DNA of 64,000 nucleotides from Clostridia bacterium (GTDB lineage: Bacteria; Bacillota; Clostridia; Oscillospirales; Acutalibacteraceae), in the NCBI GenBank assembly GCA_017399405.1, contig JAFQCT010000010.1, positions 62,001-126,000 of the forward strand, in the 5' to 3' direction. Below the pieces are notes generated by a model. The model worked only from the letters and a program-made list of their open reading frames with translations. It was not told the origin of the DNA and ran no database searches. Below are positions 8,826-17,181 of the stretch, one piece after another (positions within the stretch are counted from its first letter, which is position 1; each line of letters opens with the position of its first letter). Made by a program: the position numbers and the translations under genes.

Positions 8826-9731
8826 TTGAATAGAGAACCTATCAGACATCACTATATTCCGCAGTTTATATTAAGAAATTTCTGCTTTAATGATAACAAT
8901 GACTTGTATTATTATGACAAAGAAAGCCAAGAAACAACCATTAGAAATACTCGGGATGTTTTTATGGAGAAAAATCTTTATCGTGATGAAACAAATCATT
9001 CAGATAATCCAACTAAAATTGAAAGTGATTTATCAAGATTTGAAAATGAAATTTCACAAATCATAAATGGCAAATTTCTCAAAGGTAGAGAAATAACATT
9101 GACCTTTTCTGAAGAAGAAGGATTGAAAATCTTTTTTGCAATTATGGGATTTAGGTCTAAAAATGCTAGTAATTTCTTTGGTAAAGATGCCGATAAACAT
9201 ACGAAGGCTTTTTACTCGAATTGCCAAAGTGATGGCAATTTAACAGACTTGTGGAAAAGAAATCTTGGACACATAGTTAATTGTAGAACGATTGAGGAAA
9301 TATTGACTCACGAAAAAATTGATAATCAGATAAAAATATTTTTTCATAGAGATACCGTTGGAATAACGGGTATGTATTTTGTAGTTGTTGAAAGAAAAGA
9401 AAACGAGGATTTTGTTATCGGTGATTCATATCCAGTTATTGTAAATGGTCTGCTTGATAATGGGGTTCAGTTGCAAATCTATTCAATATTTCCAATTTCA
9501 CCAAGCAGGGTAATATTACTGGTGAGCAATGGAGCAGAAGCAACACCAAGAGATGTAGTCTATTTACGTAGATGTGTTTTTACAAAACCCAAAATTGATT
9601 ATGATAACATGTCAATTACAATACGAGTAAAGGGACTTTACAATGAAGAAGTAAGGCACTTGAATAGTATGGTAGTAAAGAATGCTCAAGAAGGAATAGC
9701 TTTTCAAAAAAAGATTAATTCTGAAAATTGA
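8826..9731 (+). CDS. DUF4238 domain protein
   Basis: The 301-residue protein begins with HHYIPQFILRNF, the signature of DUF4238, a family of unknown biochemical function often found in defence and mobile islands. A second block, FFAIMGFRS, is also usual in the family, and the C-terminal half (about 185-260) contains FPISPSRVILL. I see no signal peptide or membrane segment. The start is TTG 8826, preceded by GAGGTG at the right distance; there is no nearby ATG alternative. It follows the UPF0178 gene by 17 bases and ends in a strong hairpin terminator, so it probably closes that transcription unit. A defence role is suggested only by its neighbours. Confidence 0.75.
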   Translation: MNREPIRHHYIPQFILRNFCFNDNNDLYYYDKESQETTIRNTRDVFMEKNLYRDETNHSDNPTKIESDLSRFENEISQIINGKFLKGREITLTFSEEEGLKIFFAIMGFRSKNASNFFGKDADKHTKAFYSNCQSDGNLTDLWKRNLGHIVNCRTIEEILTHEKIDNQIKIFFHRDTVGITGMYFVVVERKENEDFVIGDSYPVIVNGLLDNGVQLQIYSIFPISPSRVILLVSNGAEATPRDVVYLRRCVFTKPKIDYDNMSITIRVKGLYNEEVRHLNSMVVKNAQEGIAFQKKINSEN

Positions 9732-9747
9732 AGCATAAAAACAAATT

Positions 9748-9784
9748 AACACCTATGAGGTTAAATACTTCATAGGTGTTTTTA
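9748..9784 (+). terminator. Intrinsic terminator, CCTATGAGG family copy 1
   Basis: An 11-bp stem (AACACCTATGA with TCATAGGTGTT) is followed by a run of T. It lies 17 bases after the DUF4238 stop. Closely related hairpins end the genes before 11579 and 20072. Confidence 0.85.
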
Positions 9785-9937
9785 TATATCATTTTAAAAG
9801 GGAAAAAGTCAAGCGATTTTTATTTTCTATAAAAATAGAACAAAATGAAGAAATTTATAGATTTTTGTCACAAAATTGCGAATTATTACGATTTATGTAC
9901 TAGGAAAGGTGTAATAAAAGGAAAGGAAGTATTAAAT

Positions 9938-11515
9938 ATGAAAAGTATAGGCGAACTTAATCTTGGTTTTTCAGATGCACAAAATTATATGCAAAGAGGA
10001 AACAAACAGATGTTTTCAGATGTGTTTGTGAAAAATTCATACTTAGATGATATGCTAGAACCTAACATTTATTTCTTAGTAGGTGAAAAAGGAACGGGTA
10101 AAACAGCATATGCGACATATTTGAATAATAGCAATTATCATGGAAACAAATCTGTACTAAAATTTATAAATGGTACCGACTATGAAAAATTTTACGATTT
10201 AAAAAAATCTGGTAAAATTGACATAAGTGGTTATGTTGATATATGGAAGACAATTATTCTATTGCTTTTTGCAAAAAGCATAACAAAAGATGATATTACA
10301 ATATCTATTTTTGATAAAAGCAACTTAAATGAATTATTAAAAGCTATTGATGAGTATTACAATAAAGCCTTTTCTCCTGAGATAATAAATGCATTAAAAA
10401 TTGTTGACAAAAGTGATATAGCGGCAAAACTTGTTTGCCAGTATGCTGAAGCAGGTGCAAGTAGTGAATCGACAGTAGAGTTTAATGAGCAACGTCTACA
10501 AATGAACTTGTATTATATTTGTAAAAAGTTTTGTGATTGTTTAGGAAAGTTAAAATTAGAAAAAAATATAACACTCTATATTGATGGCATTGATGTTAGA
10601 CCAAGTCAAATCCCTTATGAAGAGTATTTAGAATGTATTAGAGGATTGGCAAACGCTAGTTGGACATTAAATACAGAATTGTTTGCAAATGTACGTGATT
10701 CAAAGGGGCAATTTAAAGTTGTGCTTTTGTTACGACCAGATATTTTTAATTCATTGAATTTGCAAAATGCCACAAATAAATTGGTTGATAATTCGGTTTA
10801 TTTGGAATGGAGAACTACATATACTGATTATGAGACATCCACTTTATATAGAATGGCTAATAAACTTTTGTCTTATGATCAATTATATGATGCAAACAAA
10901 GATATATGGGATGATTATTTTGATTGGAAAATTAAAACGCCAAACAAATTCAGAGTATATGATACTGCATTTATGGAATTTCTAAAAATATCTTTAAGTA
11001 GACCAAGAGATATTCAAAGAATATTAAAATTGATGCAAGACCTTATGAAACAAAGAAGTATGGGGAAATATCAAAAATTCAGTTGGGATGTTTATTCAAG
11101 TGATGAATTTCAAAACGCATATTCGGAGTATTTTTTAAGTTCGTTAAAAGATCAGTTGTCATTTTACTATTCGGAGGAAGATTATAAACATTTTAGGAAA
11201 TTTTTCGATTTTTTCCCAAATCCAGAGTTTACATATGATGAATATCTAACGAATTATTCTAAGTTTGAAGATTATATTTTAGAAAACGCAAAAGAAGTTC
11301 CTAAGTTTGTGGAAAAGCCAAATATATTTTTGCAATTATTATATGACAGTAATATTATAGCAGCAATTGAAAATGGCAATGGGAGATTTTTTCATTTTTC
11401 ATACAGAGAAAAAAGTCCCACCAATATTGCACCTGAGGTGCCTTGTGACAAAAACATTTCATATATATTCCATTATGGTTTATACAAAAAGACGCGAATG
11501 GGTAGATATGACTAA
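9938..11515 (+). CDS. P-loop ATPase, FunZ/Sll1717-like
   Basis: A 525-residue protein with an early Walker A motif, GEKGTGKT, near residue 49 and a likely Walker B, LYIDGID, near residue 210. The opening LNLGFSDAQNY resembles P-loop proteins annotated as FunZ or Sll1717-family ATPases, common in defence islands; this assignment is from memory of the pattern and not certain. The C-terminal half is rich in aromatic and acidic residues with no recognised domain. I chose ATG 9938 because GGAAAGGAAG lies just before it; an upstream ATG at 9845 has no such site. It stands alone between two terminators of the same family. No partner gene is adjacent. Confidence 0.65.
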   Translation: MKSIGELNLGFSDAQNYMQRGNKQMFSDVFVKNSYLDDMLEPNIYFLVGEKGTGKTAYATYLNNSNYHGNKSVLKFINGTDYEKFYDLKKSGKIDISGYVDIWKTIILLLFAKSITKDDITISIFDKSNLNELLKAIDEYYNKAFSPEIINALKIVDKSDIAAKLVCQYAEAGASSESTVEFNEQRLQMNLYYICKKFCDCLGKLKLEKNITLYIDGIDVRPSQIPYEEYLECIRGLANASWTLNTELFANVRDSKGQFKVVLLLRPDIFNSLNLQNATNKLVDNSVYLEWRTTYTDYETSTLYRMANKLLSYDQLYDANKDIWDDYFDWKIKTPNKFRVYDTAFMEFLKISLSRPRDIQRILKLMQDLMKQRSMGKYQKFSWDVYSSDEFQNAYSEYFLSSLKDQLSFYYSEEDYKHFRKFFDFFPNPEFTYDEYLTNYSKFEDYILENAKEVPKFVEKPNIFLQLLYDSNIIAAIENGNGRFFHFSYREKSPTNIAPEVPCDKNISYIFHYGLYKKTRMGRYD

Positions 11516-11578
11516 ACTGATTCCATAATAAGTCATTAGATAATGCACAAATGGACTACATTTTAATGTGCAAAATAT

Positions 11579-11612
11579 GCCTATGAGGTTAATGCTAACT
11601 TCATAGGCTTTT
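11579..11612 (+). terminator. Intrinsic terminator, CCTATGAGG family copy 2
   Basis: A 13-bp stem from GCCTATGAGGTTA with TAACTTCATAGGC and a TTTTAT tail. It ends the P-loop ATPase gene and is also convergent with the cupin gene, so may act in both directions. The remainder of 11516-11651 holds only a weaker TGCACA/TGTGCA inverted repeat. Confidence 0.8.
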
Positions 11613-11651
11613 ATCATTCAATATACTTAAAAATCCATTAATTGTAGTATA

Positions 11652-12017
11652 TTACTTCTCATTTTCATAAGCATATCCAAAACGAATTGGTGGGGCAGTT
11701 ACTGAGATATATACAAACTCATCATTGCTATCATTCAACAAGCCATGAATATCGTTTTCTTCGAATCGGACGACATCACCAGTTTTGAAGTTTTTTTCTT
11801 TATTATCAGCAAGCAATAACTTTCCATGACCTTTTATAGCATACCAAATCTGTTCAGATGTATTATGGGTGTGTCTAGGTTGAATAGCACCAGCTTCAAG
11901 ATGCACTTCTGTGATGGTTACTCTCTCACTTGATGAATTATCAGGATTTAATAACTGCCTTGATACTACACCTGGATTTGATAATTCTTTTATATTCTCT
12001 CTGTTAATAAATTCCAT
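11652..12017 (-). CDS. Single-domain cupin protein
   Basis: A 121-residue small beta-barrel cupin. Cupin motif 1 reads PRHTHNTSEQIWYAIKGHGKL (His, His, Glu metal ligands) and motif 2 is GDVVRFEENDIHGLLN. Such proteins bind a metal and either act as small enzymes (isomerases, dioxygenases) or as sugar-type sensors; the substrate cannot be told. It is the only leftward gene in this part of the island, has its own promoter region, and is monocistronic. TAGGAG lies upstream of the ATG. No signal peptide. Confidence 0.85.
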   Translation of the reverse strand: MEFINRENIKELSNPGVVSRQLLNPDNSSSERVTITEVHLEAGAIQPRHTHNTSEQIWYAIKGHGKLLLADNKEKNFKTGDVVRFEENDIHGLLNDSNDEFVYISVTAPPIRFGYAYENEK

Positions 12018-12116
12018 ATATTAAACTCCTATAAAATATACTTTGCATTAAAATAAGTATATCATAGAAGGCACCCAAATTCAACGATTGAGCAAATACA
12101 TAATATTTTATTCTTT

Positions 12117-12144
12117 CAACCCACATTTGTGGGTTGTTTTTTTG
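12117..12144 (+). terminator. Intrinsic terminator without an evident upstream gene
   Basis: CAACCCAC and GTGGGTTG form an 8-bp stem followed by seven T. No rightward gene lies between the cupin and this hairpin, so it is either a relic of a lost gene or an insulating terminator. Confidence 0.65.
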
Positions 12145-12258
12145 TTTGTGTGTTTATTTTAAACTACATACTTCTTTTGTAAATAATCACAAAAGGAGGG
12201 TAGAGGCAATTTAATAAAACAATTAAACCAAACATTTATTTTTATAAGGAGTGATTTT

Positions 12259-12597
12259 TTGATAAACATTGAAGACCTTAAGCAAATGATGGATAAGAAT
12301 GAGAATTTATATTACGGTTGTAATTATATCAATATTCATGACCACAGTCATAAGTTTGCTGTAATAGACGATGCATACCAAGTGCCAATAGTATTTGTTC
12401 ACTGCTACAACTATACTGATGATGAAATAGAAAAGTTAATTCGTCTTTTCGATAGTTTCTTCTATTATAAGTTGCATGAATTTCACACGAAGAACAAAAT
12501 TGTTCTTATGTTCATCGACACGGCTCAAATGTTAGTTTTTATAAACAGAACAGAGCAGGAATGCAATGCTAAACAAGAAAACGACAAATACTTATGA
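12259..12597 (+). CDS. Small protein of unknown function
   Basis: A 112-residue protein I do not recognise. It starts with TTG at 12259, eight bases after AAGGAG. It is rich in aromatic residues and has a hydrophobic stretch around residues 85-97 (KIVLMFIDTAQMLVFI), too short and mixed to be a clear membrane helix. It is followed by a perfect terminator at 12653, so it is a single-gene unit. A similar AAATAATCACAAAAGGAG stretch occurs both upstream of this gene (12175) and upstream of the excisionase-like gene (17720), hinting at common origin with the integrative element. Confidence 0.55.
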   Translation: MINIEDLKQMMDKNENLYYGCNYINIHDHSHKFAVIDDAYQVPIVFVHCYNYTDDEIEKLIRLFDSFFYYKLHEFHTKNKIVLMFIDTAQMLVFINRTEQECNAKQENDKYL

Positions 12598-12652
12598 TTC
12601 TCAAAATTACAAAAGTGCTTTCAATGGTTAAAATACAAAAGCAACTAAAGTT

Positions 12653-12684
12653 AACGCCACTCAAATCTTTTGAGTGGCGTTTCT
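12653..12684 (+). terminator. Intrinsic terminator, GCCACTC family copy 1
   Basis: AACGCCACTCAAA pairs with TTTGAGTGGCGTT, followed by TTC. The preceding AAAGTTAACGCCACTC is shared with the terminator at 17154, which ends the cassette that begins just after this one. Confidence 0.85.
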
Positions 12685-12756
12685 TAAATAGTTACATACT
12701 TATAATTTAATTTTGTTGAAGATTATTGTTTATATTGATATAATTATCTCAATATG

Positions 12757-12771
12757 GGACAAAAATTGTCC
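12757..12771 (+). promoter_or_regulatory. Palindromic operator overlapping a promoter, copy 1
   Basis: GGACAAAAATTGTCC is a perfect palindrome around three central A. TTGTCC can serve as a -35, with TATGTT 18 bases on as the -10, in front of the gene at 12830. The same palindrome followed by TACCAAT occurs at 14182. The XRE protein encoded between the two sites is the obvious candidate ligand (inference). Confidence 0.65.
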
Positions 12772-12829
12772 TACCAATGAAATAGTGATTATGTTAAGAT
12801 ATAGTCATAAAAAAGAAAAGGTGGTACAT

Positions 12830-13948
12830 ATGAGCAATATAAAAGATGTAACGATGTTCGTTAATGAAGTATTCGATTTATATGGATTAAGCAAATTCGA
12901 ATTCTTTTATGACTATGATGAAGGAGAGTATTTCGAAATTCCGTTGTTCCCATACAACAAAATGGATGATGATACTCTTAATAGAATTTCAATTAGACTT
13001 GGTTTAACAAAAGATGAAATCTTGAACAAAGATATGGATGCAGCAAAAAAATATTGGAATAAATATCAGTTTTTTAGTTTGTATTCGGAATACTTGTCAC
13101 AATGGCATTGGGATTCTCGTTATAACCAGAAGAAACCATCAGCAGAAGAGATAGTATTTAATAAGATTTTTGGCGATGGAAAAGGAATTCCTGTAAAAGA
13201 AAGATATGACTACCAAGATATTAAAAATAGAATGATAGAGCAACTTATAGAGTTTGATAAGCACATGCCTGGTATATACCATAATAATGCCTCTATTTCA
13301 AAAGTAACTATTAATACAGAGGTTTTTATTTCTTTTCCTAAAATTGATGAAATGCTAAAGTCTTTTATCAGTATGGTTGAGTACGTAAAAAAACAGTTCT
13401 TTAAAGCTGTTAAAGTAGGGTTAGAAGAGGAGGAAATTAACGAGTATAATTTTTTGGTAAATTGCTTGCATGCAACAGATGCAGTTATGTCTAGCGTATT
13501 AATTACATATGATAATGTTTGCACTTATAGGGATGCTTATTTAGAAGAAAAATATGAAGATTTTTATTCATATGTAAGAATTAAAAAGTTCGTTGGTACA
13601 GACCCTTGGCGTTGTAAAGAATTCTTTGATGATATGGAATTGGTATATGAATTTGTTGATATTTTCCCAGAATCTAAAGCAAAAATGCGTGAATTTGCTA
13701 TGAGCGTATCTCAGTTCTATTGTTGCTTTTTATGGACAGATTCTGAAGAGTATAAGAGAATTTATGTTCCTAAAAAGAAAAAAGAAATGTTTGATTGGGC
13801 ACCTTATGTAGAAAAACTGAATAAATTAACAAAGCCTGTTACTAAAGGTGGATTGAAAATTCGAGAGAGAAGTTCATGCACACTTCCACCAGAGAGTTTT
13901 ACACGTATACAGAGACGTGTCGAAGTAAAATATGGAGGTAACAAGTAA
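12830..13948 (+). CDS. Unknown protein, first gene of an XRE-controlled cassette
   Basis: A 372-residue cytoplasmic protein with no domain I recognise. It is acidic and aromatic in the first 60 residues, has a stretch LNRISIRLGLTKDEI that could form a helix-turn-helix-like unit, and ends with a basic tail (RIQRRVEVKYGGNK). I chose ATG 12830, with AAAGGTGG before it, over an upstream ATG/TTG because the promoter and palindrome lie in between. Its stop overlaps the start of the XRE gene (TAATG), the arrangement expected of an autoregulated pair such as toxin-antitoxin or effector-repressor; that reading is inference. Confidence 0.65.
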   Translation: MSNIKDVTMFVNEVFDLYGLSKFEFFYDYDEGEYFEIPLFPYNKMDDDTLNRISIRLGLTKDEILNKDMDAAKKYWNKYQFFSLYSEYLSQWHWDSRYNQKKPSAEEIVFNKIFGDGKGIPVKERYDYQDIKNRMIEQLIEFDKHMPGIYHNNASISKVTINTEVFISFPKIDEMLKSFISMVEYVKKQFFKAVKVGLEEEEINEYNFLVNCLHATDAVMSSVLITYDNVCTYRDAYLEEKYEDFYSYVRIKKFVGTDPWRCKEFFDDMELVYEFVDIFPESKAKMREFAMSVSQFYCCFLWTDSEEYKRIYVPKKKKEMFDWAPYVEKLNKLTKPVTKGGLKIRERSSCTLPPESFTRIQRRVEVKYGGNK

Positions 13949-14175
13949 TGACAGAATTATCTCCAAAAAAAATTGCAGGTGAAAACCTTAGACTATTAAT
14001 TAACCAAAATTATCCTAATCAAGCAGAATTTGCATATGAGTTTGGTGCGGTTGAAAAAACAATAAGTAGATACGTTAATGATGGTATCAATAAATTAGAT
14101 ACTATTCAGGAATTAGCACACTTTTTTGGCGTTGAATATATAGATTTTTTTAAACCCATAGAAAAAGAACTTTAA
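13948..14175 (+). CDS. XRE-family helix-turn-helix regulator
   Basis: A 75-residue protein made almost entirely of one HTH_3/Cro-like domain: NLRLLINQNYPNQAEFAYEF, AVEKTISRYVNDG and ELAHFFGVEYIDFF. It begins at the ATG overlapping the stop of the preceding gene, with a GGAGG seven bases upstream. Matching 15-bp palindromes lie before its operon (12757) and just after its own stop (14182), so it probably represses both promoters. No ligand or dimerisation domain is present beyond the HTH. Confidence 0.85.
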   Translation: MTELSPKKIAGENLRLLINQNYPNQAEFAYEFGAVEKTISRYVNDGINKLDTIQELAHFFGVEYIDFFKPIEKEL

Positions 14176-14181
14176 TAATAT

Positions 14182-14196
14182 GGACAAAAACTGTCC
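14182..14196 (+). promoter_or_regulatory. Palindromic operator overlapping a promoter, copy 2
   Basis: GGACAAAAACTGTCC repeats the site at 12757 with one change. As there, TACCAAT follows, and a TATTGT-type -10 lies 18 bases after CTGTCC. It stands between the XRE gene and the Cys-rich gene, so it would control the downstream half of the cassette. Confidence 0.65.
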
Positions 14197-14249
14197 TACC
14201 AATATTGAGTGCGGTATTGTATTATATATTCATAAAAGGAGTGTATGAT

Positions 14250-14507
14250 ATGAATGCTTGTACATATGAAATCGAGATTGTTTATTCTAGTGAAGTCAAC
14301 TTGTATGCTAGGTTGGAAAAACAAAATTATTCAAAGTATAACCGAAAATGCATTGATGGACGAATAACAGGTTGTGGCAATTGTGTAGGATATTGTCAAT
14401 ATTCAGAACATCCAGGTTATTTAACTAAAGAATTACGCAAACAACATAATTGTATAAATAAAAATTGCTTTTATTATGTTGCCAAGCCTAAACGAAGGAG
14501 TGTTTGA
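14250..14507 (+). CDS. Small cysteine-rich protein
   Basis: An 85-residue protein with a probable zinc-binding core: GCGNCVGYCQY (C-x2-C-x3-C), HPGYLTKELRKQHNC and NKNCFYY. The combination of HPG-LT-RKQHNC after a Cys cluster recurs in small proteins of Firmicutes mobile elements, but I know no function. The start is ATG 14250 with AAAGGAG ahead; an ATG five bases earlier gives an immediate stop. The stop is two bases before the TTG start of the next gene, whose ribosome-binding site lies inside this gene, so the two are probably translationally coupled. Confidence 0.7.
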   Translation: MNACTYEIEIVYSSEVNLYARLEKQNYSKYNRKCIDGRITGCGNCVGYCQYSEHPGYLTKELRKQHNCINKNCFYYVAKPKRRSV

Positions 14508-14508
14508 T

Positions 14509-15525
14509 TTGGAAGAAAAGATATTAACAAAAAGAGCATTAGCTTTGATAGGCGTATGTGATGAGTTTTACGATTTGTACTTTTCTATTGATTCCATTCT
14601 TGAAAAATCTTACAAAGATTTAAAGAATCATTCACATAGTGGATGTGTAAGTTTATCACAAATTGAAAAGTATTCTAAACCGCAGATTAGAATGCTATTA
14701 AATAATTTTATGAATAAATATACGCATTTGTTTACTAATGATTTTGACAAACTTCATCCTAATTCAAAGGCAATAAATTCGCTTAAATTACTTGAAGCGA
14801 ATAAAGTCGGTGCATTGACTCTCGAATATAAAATGGTTTCATTTGATGCTTTTTTACACGAATTTGAAGAATTTATTGTGCAAATTATTGTTCAAAGAAA
14901 ACGTTATGATGATGTAACTGTAAACTATCATTCTGTAAAAAGGGAAATATTAAAGCATTTCACTCTAATTGTGAATTCGTGCTTTGACAATATTAGAGTG
15001 ACTGAATCTCATAAAAAGATTAATTTTGAAGAATTAATTATTTTTAAAAATCTTTCGGCTACTACATGTAATAGAAATCATCATCAAGTGAATTCAGATA
15101 TTGTCATTGTTCCACTACTTAATTTGAATGAATTTGTAAGGTTGCCAGTTCACAAGTGTGATACTTGTGGCAAAAAGTTTATAGGAAATGAAACGTTGCA
15201 TGTATATGAGGAAGTTTTTGGGAAGATGATTATTTCTGTTCGCAAAGATGTTGTAAGCGATGATAGATATACAAGATTTACTAGAGAATCTGAACTTCAT
15301 AAAACAGGATACAATGTTGTTGAAGGTAATATGTCGCAAAGTGAACGAAGGACACTATTAATTAAATTATTAGAGATGGAAATACTTACTACTTTTCAAA
15401 TTTGTAGAGATATTGAAAATGCAATACGAATTTTTAAAGGCGAAGAGCGATATGAGAGAGCTGTTGAAAAATGGCGGTCTGATTTGTTTTTTATTTCCGA
15501 ATATGTGAAAGAGAATTTGCAATAG
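14509..15525 (+). CDS. Unknown protein with a CxxC zinc-knuckle-like motif
   Basis: A 338-residue protein. A CDTCGKKFIG motif near residue 220 looks like half of a zinc site, followed by a conserved-looking region with RFTRESELHKTGYNV and MSQSERRTLLIKLL. I do not know a function for this family; similar proteins are carried by mobile elements. I chose TTG 14509 because GAAGGAG sits eight bases before it and it directly follows the previous stop; an ATG at 14476 would overlap that gene by 32 bases. No signal peptide or membrane segment. Confidence 0.65.
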   Translation: MEEKILTKRALALIGVCDEFYDLYFSIDSILEKSYKDLKNHSHSGCVSLSQIEKYSKPQIRMLLNNFMNKYTHLFTNDFDKLHPNSKAINSLKLLEANKVGALTLEYKMVSFDAFLHEFEEFIVQIIVQRKRYDDVTVNYHSVKREILKHFTLIVNSCFDNIRVTESHKKINFEELIIFKNLSATTCNRNHHQVNSDIVIVPLLNLNEFVRLPVHKCDTCGKKFIGNETLHVYEEVFGKMIISVRKDVVSDDRYTRFTRESELHKTGYNVVEGNMSQSERRTLLIKLLEMEILTTFQICRDIENAIRIFKGEERYERAVEKWRSDLFFISEYVKENLQ

Positions 15526-15570
15526 TGTTCTACAAGTTTATGAAGAAAATATTGAAAATGAGGTATAATT

Positions 15571-16155
15571 ATGGCAAATAAAGGACACAGCGAACGTGGT
15601 TTGTTCGGTGATATTTATCACTATGATTCTAACGGTAAAAAAATAGGCACAAGTAGTCCGGGGATATTTGGTGGGTATACAAACTATGATTCAAAAGGTC
15701 ATAAAGTTGGTCACAGTGACCCAGGAATTTTCGGAGGATATAGTCATTACGATAACCACGGTAAGAAAATTGGTTCGAGTGACCCGGGTGTTTTTGGTAG
15801 TTACAATCACTATGACTCAAATCACAAAAGCAGTGGTTCTAGCAGTCCTAATTTGACAGGCGGATACAGTCATAGCTCGTCTCAGGGTTGTTATGTAGCT
15901 ACTTGTGTTTATGGGTCTTATGATTGTCCAGAAGTGTGGACATTGAGAAGATTTAGGGACAGTAAATTGGCATCTACACCCTTTGGACGTACTTTCATAA
16001 AGGCTTATTACGCAATAAGTCCAACAATTGTTAAATGGTTTGGTGAAACAAAAACTTTTAAGGTGTTTTGGAAAAAACGACTTGATAAATTCATAGAGAA
16101 TCTTCAAAATAAAGGGTATGAGTCTACTCCATATCGAGATAGAAACTATAAATAA
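15571..16155 (+). CDS. CFI-box C-terminal domain protein with four 21-residue repeats
   Basis: A 194-residue protein of two parts. Residues 15-98 are four tandem 21-residue repeats with the pattern Y-x-H-Y-D-x-x-G-K-K-x-G-x-S-x-PG-x-FGG. Residues 107-160 match the CFI-box C-terminal domain: CYVATCVYGSYDCPEVWTL, then LRRFRD, GRTFIKAYYAISP. Family knowledge says only that this domain recurs at the C-terminus of diverse bacterial proteins; its role is unknown. There is no signal peptide. The next gene, a membrane protein, follows after 12 bases, so the pair may act together at the membrane (inference). Confidence 0.75.
   Translation: MANKGHSERGLFGDIYHYDSNGKKIGTSSPGIFGGYTNYDSKGHKVGHSDPGIFGGYSHYDNHGKKIGSSDPGVFGSYNHYDSNHKSSGSSSPNLTGGYSHSSSQGCYVATCVYGSYDCPEVWTLRRFRDSKLASTPFGRTFIKAYYAISPTIVKWFGETKTFKVFWKKRLDKFIENLQNKGYESTPYRDRNYK
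15613..15864 (+). repeat. Four in-frame 63-bp tandem repeats
   Basis: The units start at 15613, 15676, 15739 and 15802, each exactly 63 bases (21 codons). The TATGAT/TACGAT core recurs at 15622, 15685, 15748 and 15811. The last unit is the most diverged at protein level. Confidence 0.9.
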
Positions 16156-16167
16156 GAGGCATTATTT

Positions 16168-17115
16168 ATGACGAATAAATCCAATTATCAAACTCTTATA
16201 ACAAGTTTGCTTGAGTCAGAAAAAGTCACAAAAGAGGATTATAAAAAAGTAAAAAGTGATTTAATTGCATGCGTTGTGATTCTCGGTATATGTGCTCTTC
16301 TGTTATGCACACCAGCTTTTATTTTTATAGCCGCGGCACTTATGACAATGGATGAAAATAGTGCTAGTGCACTTGTTACATTAGTAATTCTATTTTTAGG
16401 AATTGGTTGGTGCATATTTGTATGTGTATCGATTTTCAGAGATACGATGAAGGATTTCGATAAGTTATATTTGCTTAAAGAAAAATATCTGAAAAACCGA
16501 ACAAAAGATGAAGTTACACAGGATATAAAAATCAAGTGTATCAAAGTTTCAATGTTTGTGTTAATTATCACTACTGTGTTTGCGATTCCTATTGTAAAAG
16601 GGAAAATAGCAGAGTCCAAAGCAGATGAAATATATGTACAGGCAGAAAATTTGATTTGGAATGAACGAGATTACGAAGGTGCAATACAACTTCTGGAGAA
16701 CATTGAAATTGATTATAAAGATAAAGAGCCACTTATTGTTTATTGCCAAGCGAGGATTGATTATTTGAATGGAGATATTGAAACTGCATTCTTAAGCCAG
16801 GATGATATGATTTTTGGATATCAGACAGACGAACATCTCAACAGACTACGTAGTTTTAAGGAAGTCCTTGATTGTGAATACGATAAATATTTAGACGAAA
16901 AATATCAAAGTAAAAATGATAATATAGTTGTTTATGAGCCAACTACAAAATATGTTCCATCCTACAATTATAGACCGAGTTACAAACCTGATGATGACCC
17001 GTACGATATAGATAGGTATAGTAATGAAGAAGACTTTTATTATGACAACTATGATAATTTTATAGATTATTACGAAGCTGAAAAGTATTTTAAGGAACAT
17101 AAAGATGATGATTAA
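16168..17115 (+). CDS. Membrane protein with acidic cytoplasmic or external tail
   Basis: A 315-residue protein with three likely transmembrane helices (about residues 31-60, 68-90 and 124-145). The part after the third helix (about 150-240) has helix-turn-helix pairs with A/L/Y spacing (EGAIQLLENIE, EPLIVYCQARIDYLNGDIETAF) that resemble TPR-type repeats. The last 60 residues are very rich in Asp, Tyr, Asn and Pro. I do not recognise the family. It closes the cassette and is followed by a strong terminator. Confidence 0.65.
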   Translation: MTNKSNYQTLITSLLESEKVTKEDYKKVKSDLIACVVILGICALLLCTPAFIFIAAALMTMDENSASALVTLVILFLGIGWCIFVCVSIFRDTMKDFDKLYLLKEKYLKNRTKDEVTQDIKIKCIKVSMFVLIITTVFAIPIVKGKIAESKADEIYVQAENLIWNERDYEGAIQLLENIEIDYKDKEPLIVYCQARIDYLNGDIETAFLSQDDMIFGYQTDEHLNRLRSFKEVLDCEYDKYLDEKYQSKNDNIVVYEPTTKYVPSYNYRPSYKPDDDPYDIDRYSNEEDFYYDNYDNFIDYYEAEKYFKEHKDDD

Positions 17116-17153
17116 ATAGTCAGTTTATGATGACCTATGTTTTCCATAAAGTT

Positions 17154-17181
17154 AACGCCACTCGTATAGAGTGGCGTTTTT
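17154..17181 (+). terminator. Intrinsic terminator, GCCACTC family copy 2
   Basis: AACGCCACTC pairs with GAGTGGCGTT and ends in five T. The lead-in AAAGTTAACGCCACTC is the same as at 12653. The two copies frame the whole 12.7-17.15 kb cassette. Confidence 0.85.
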
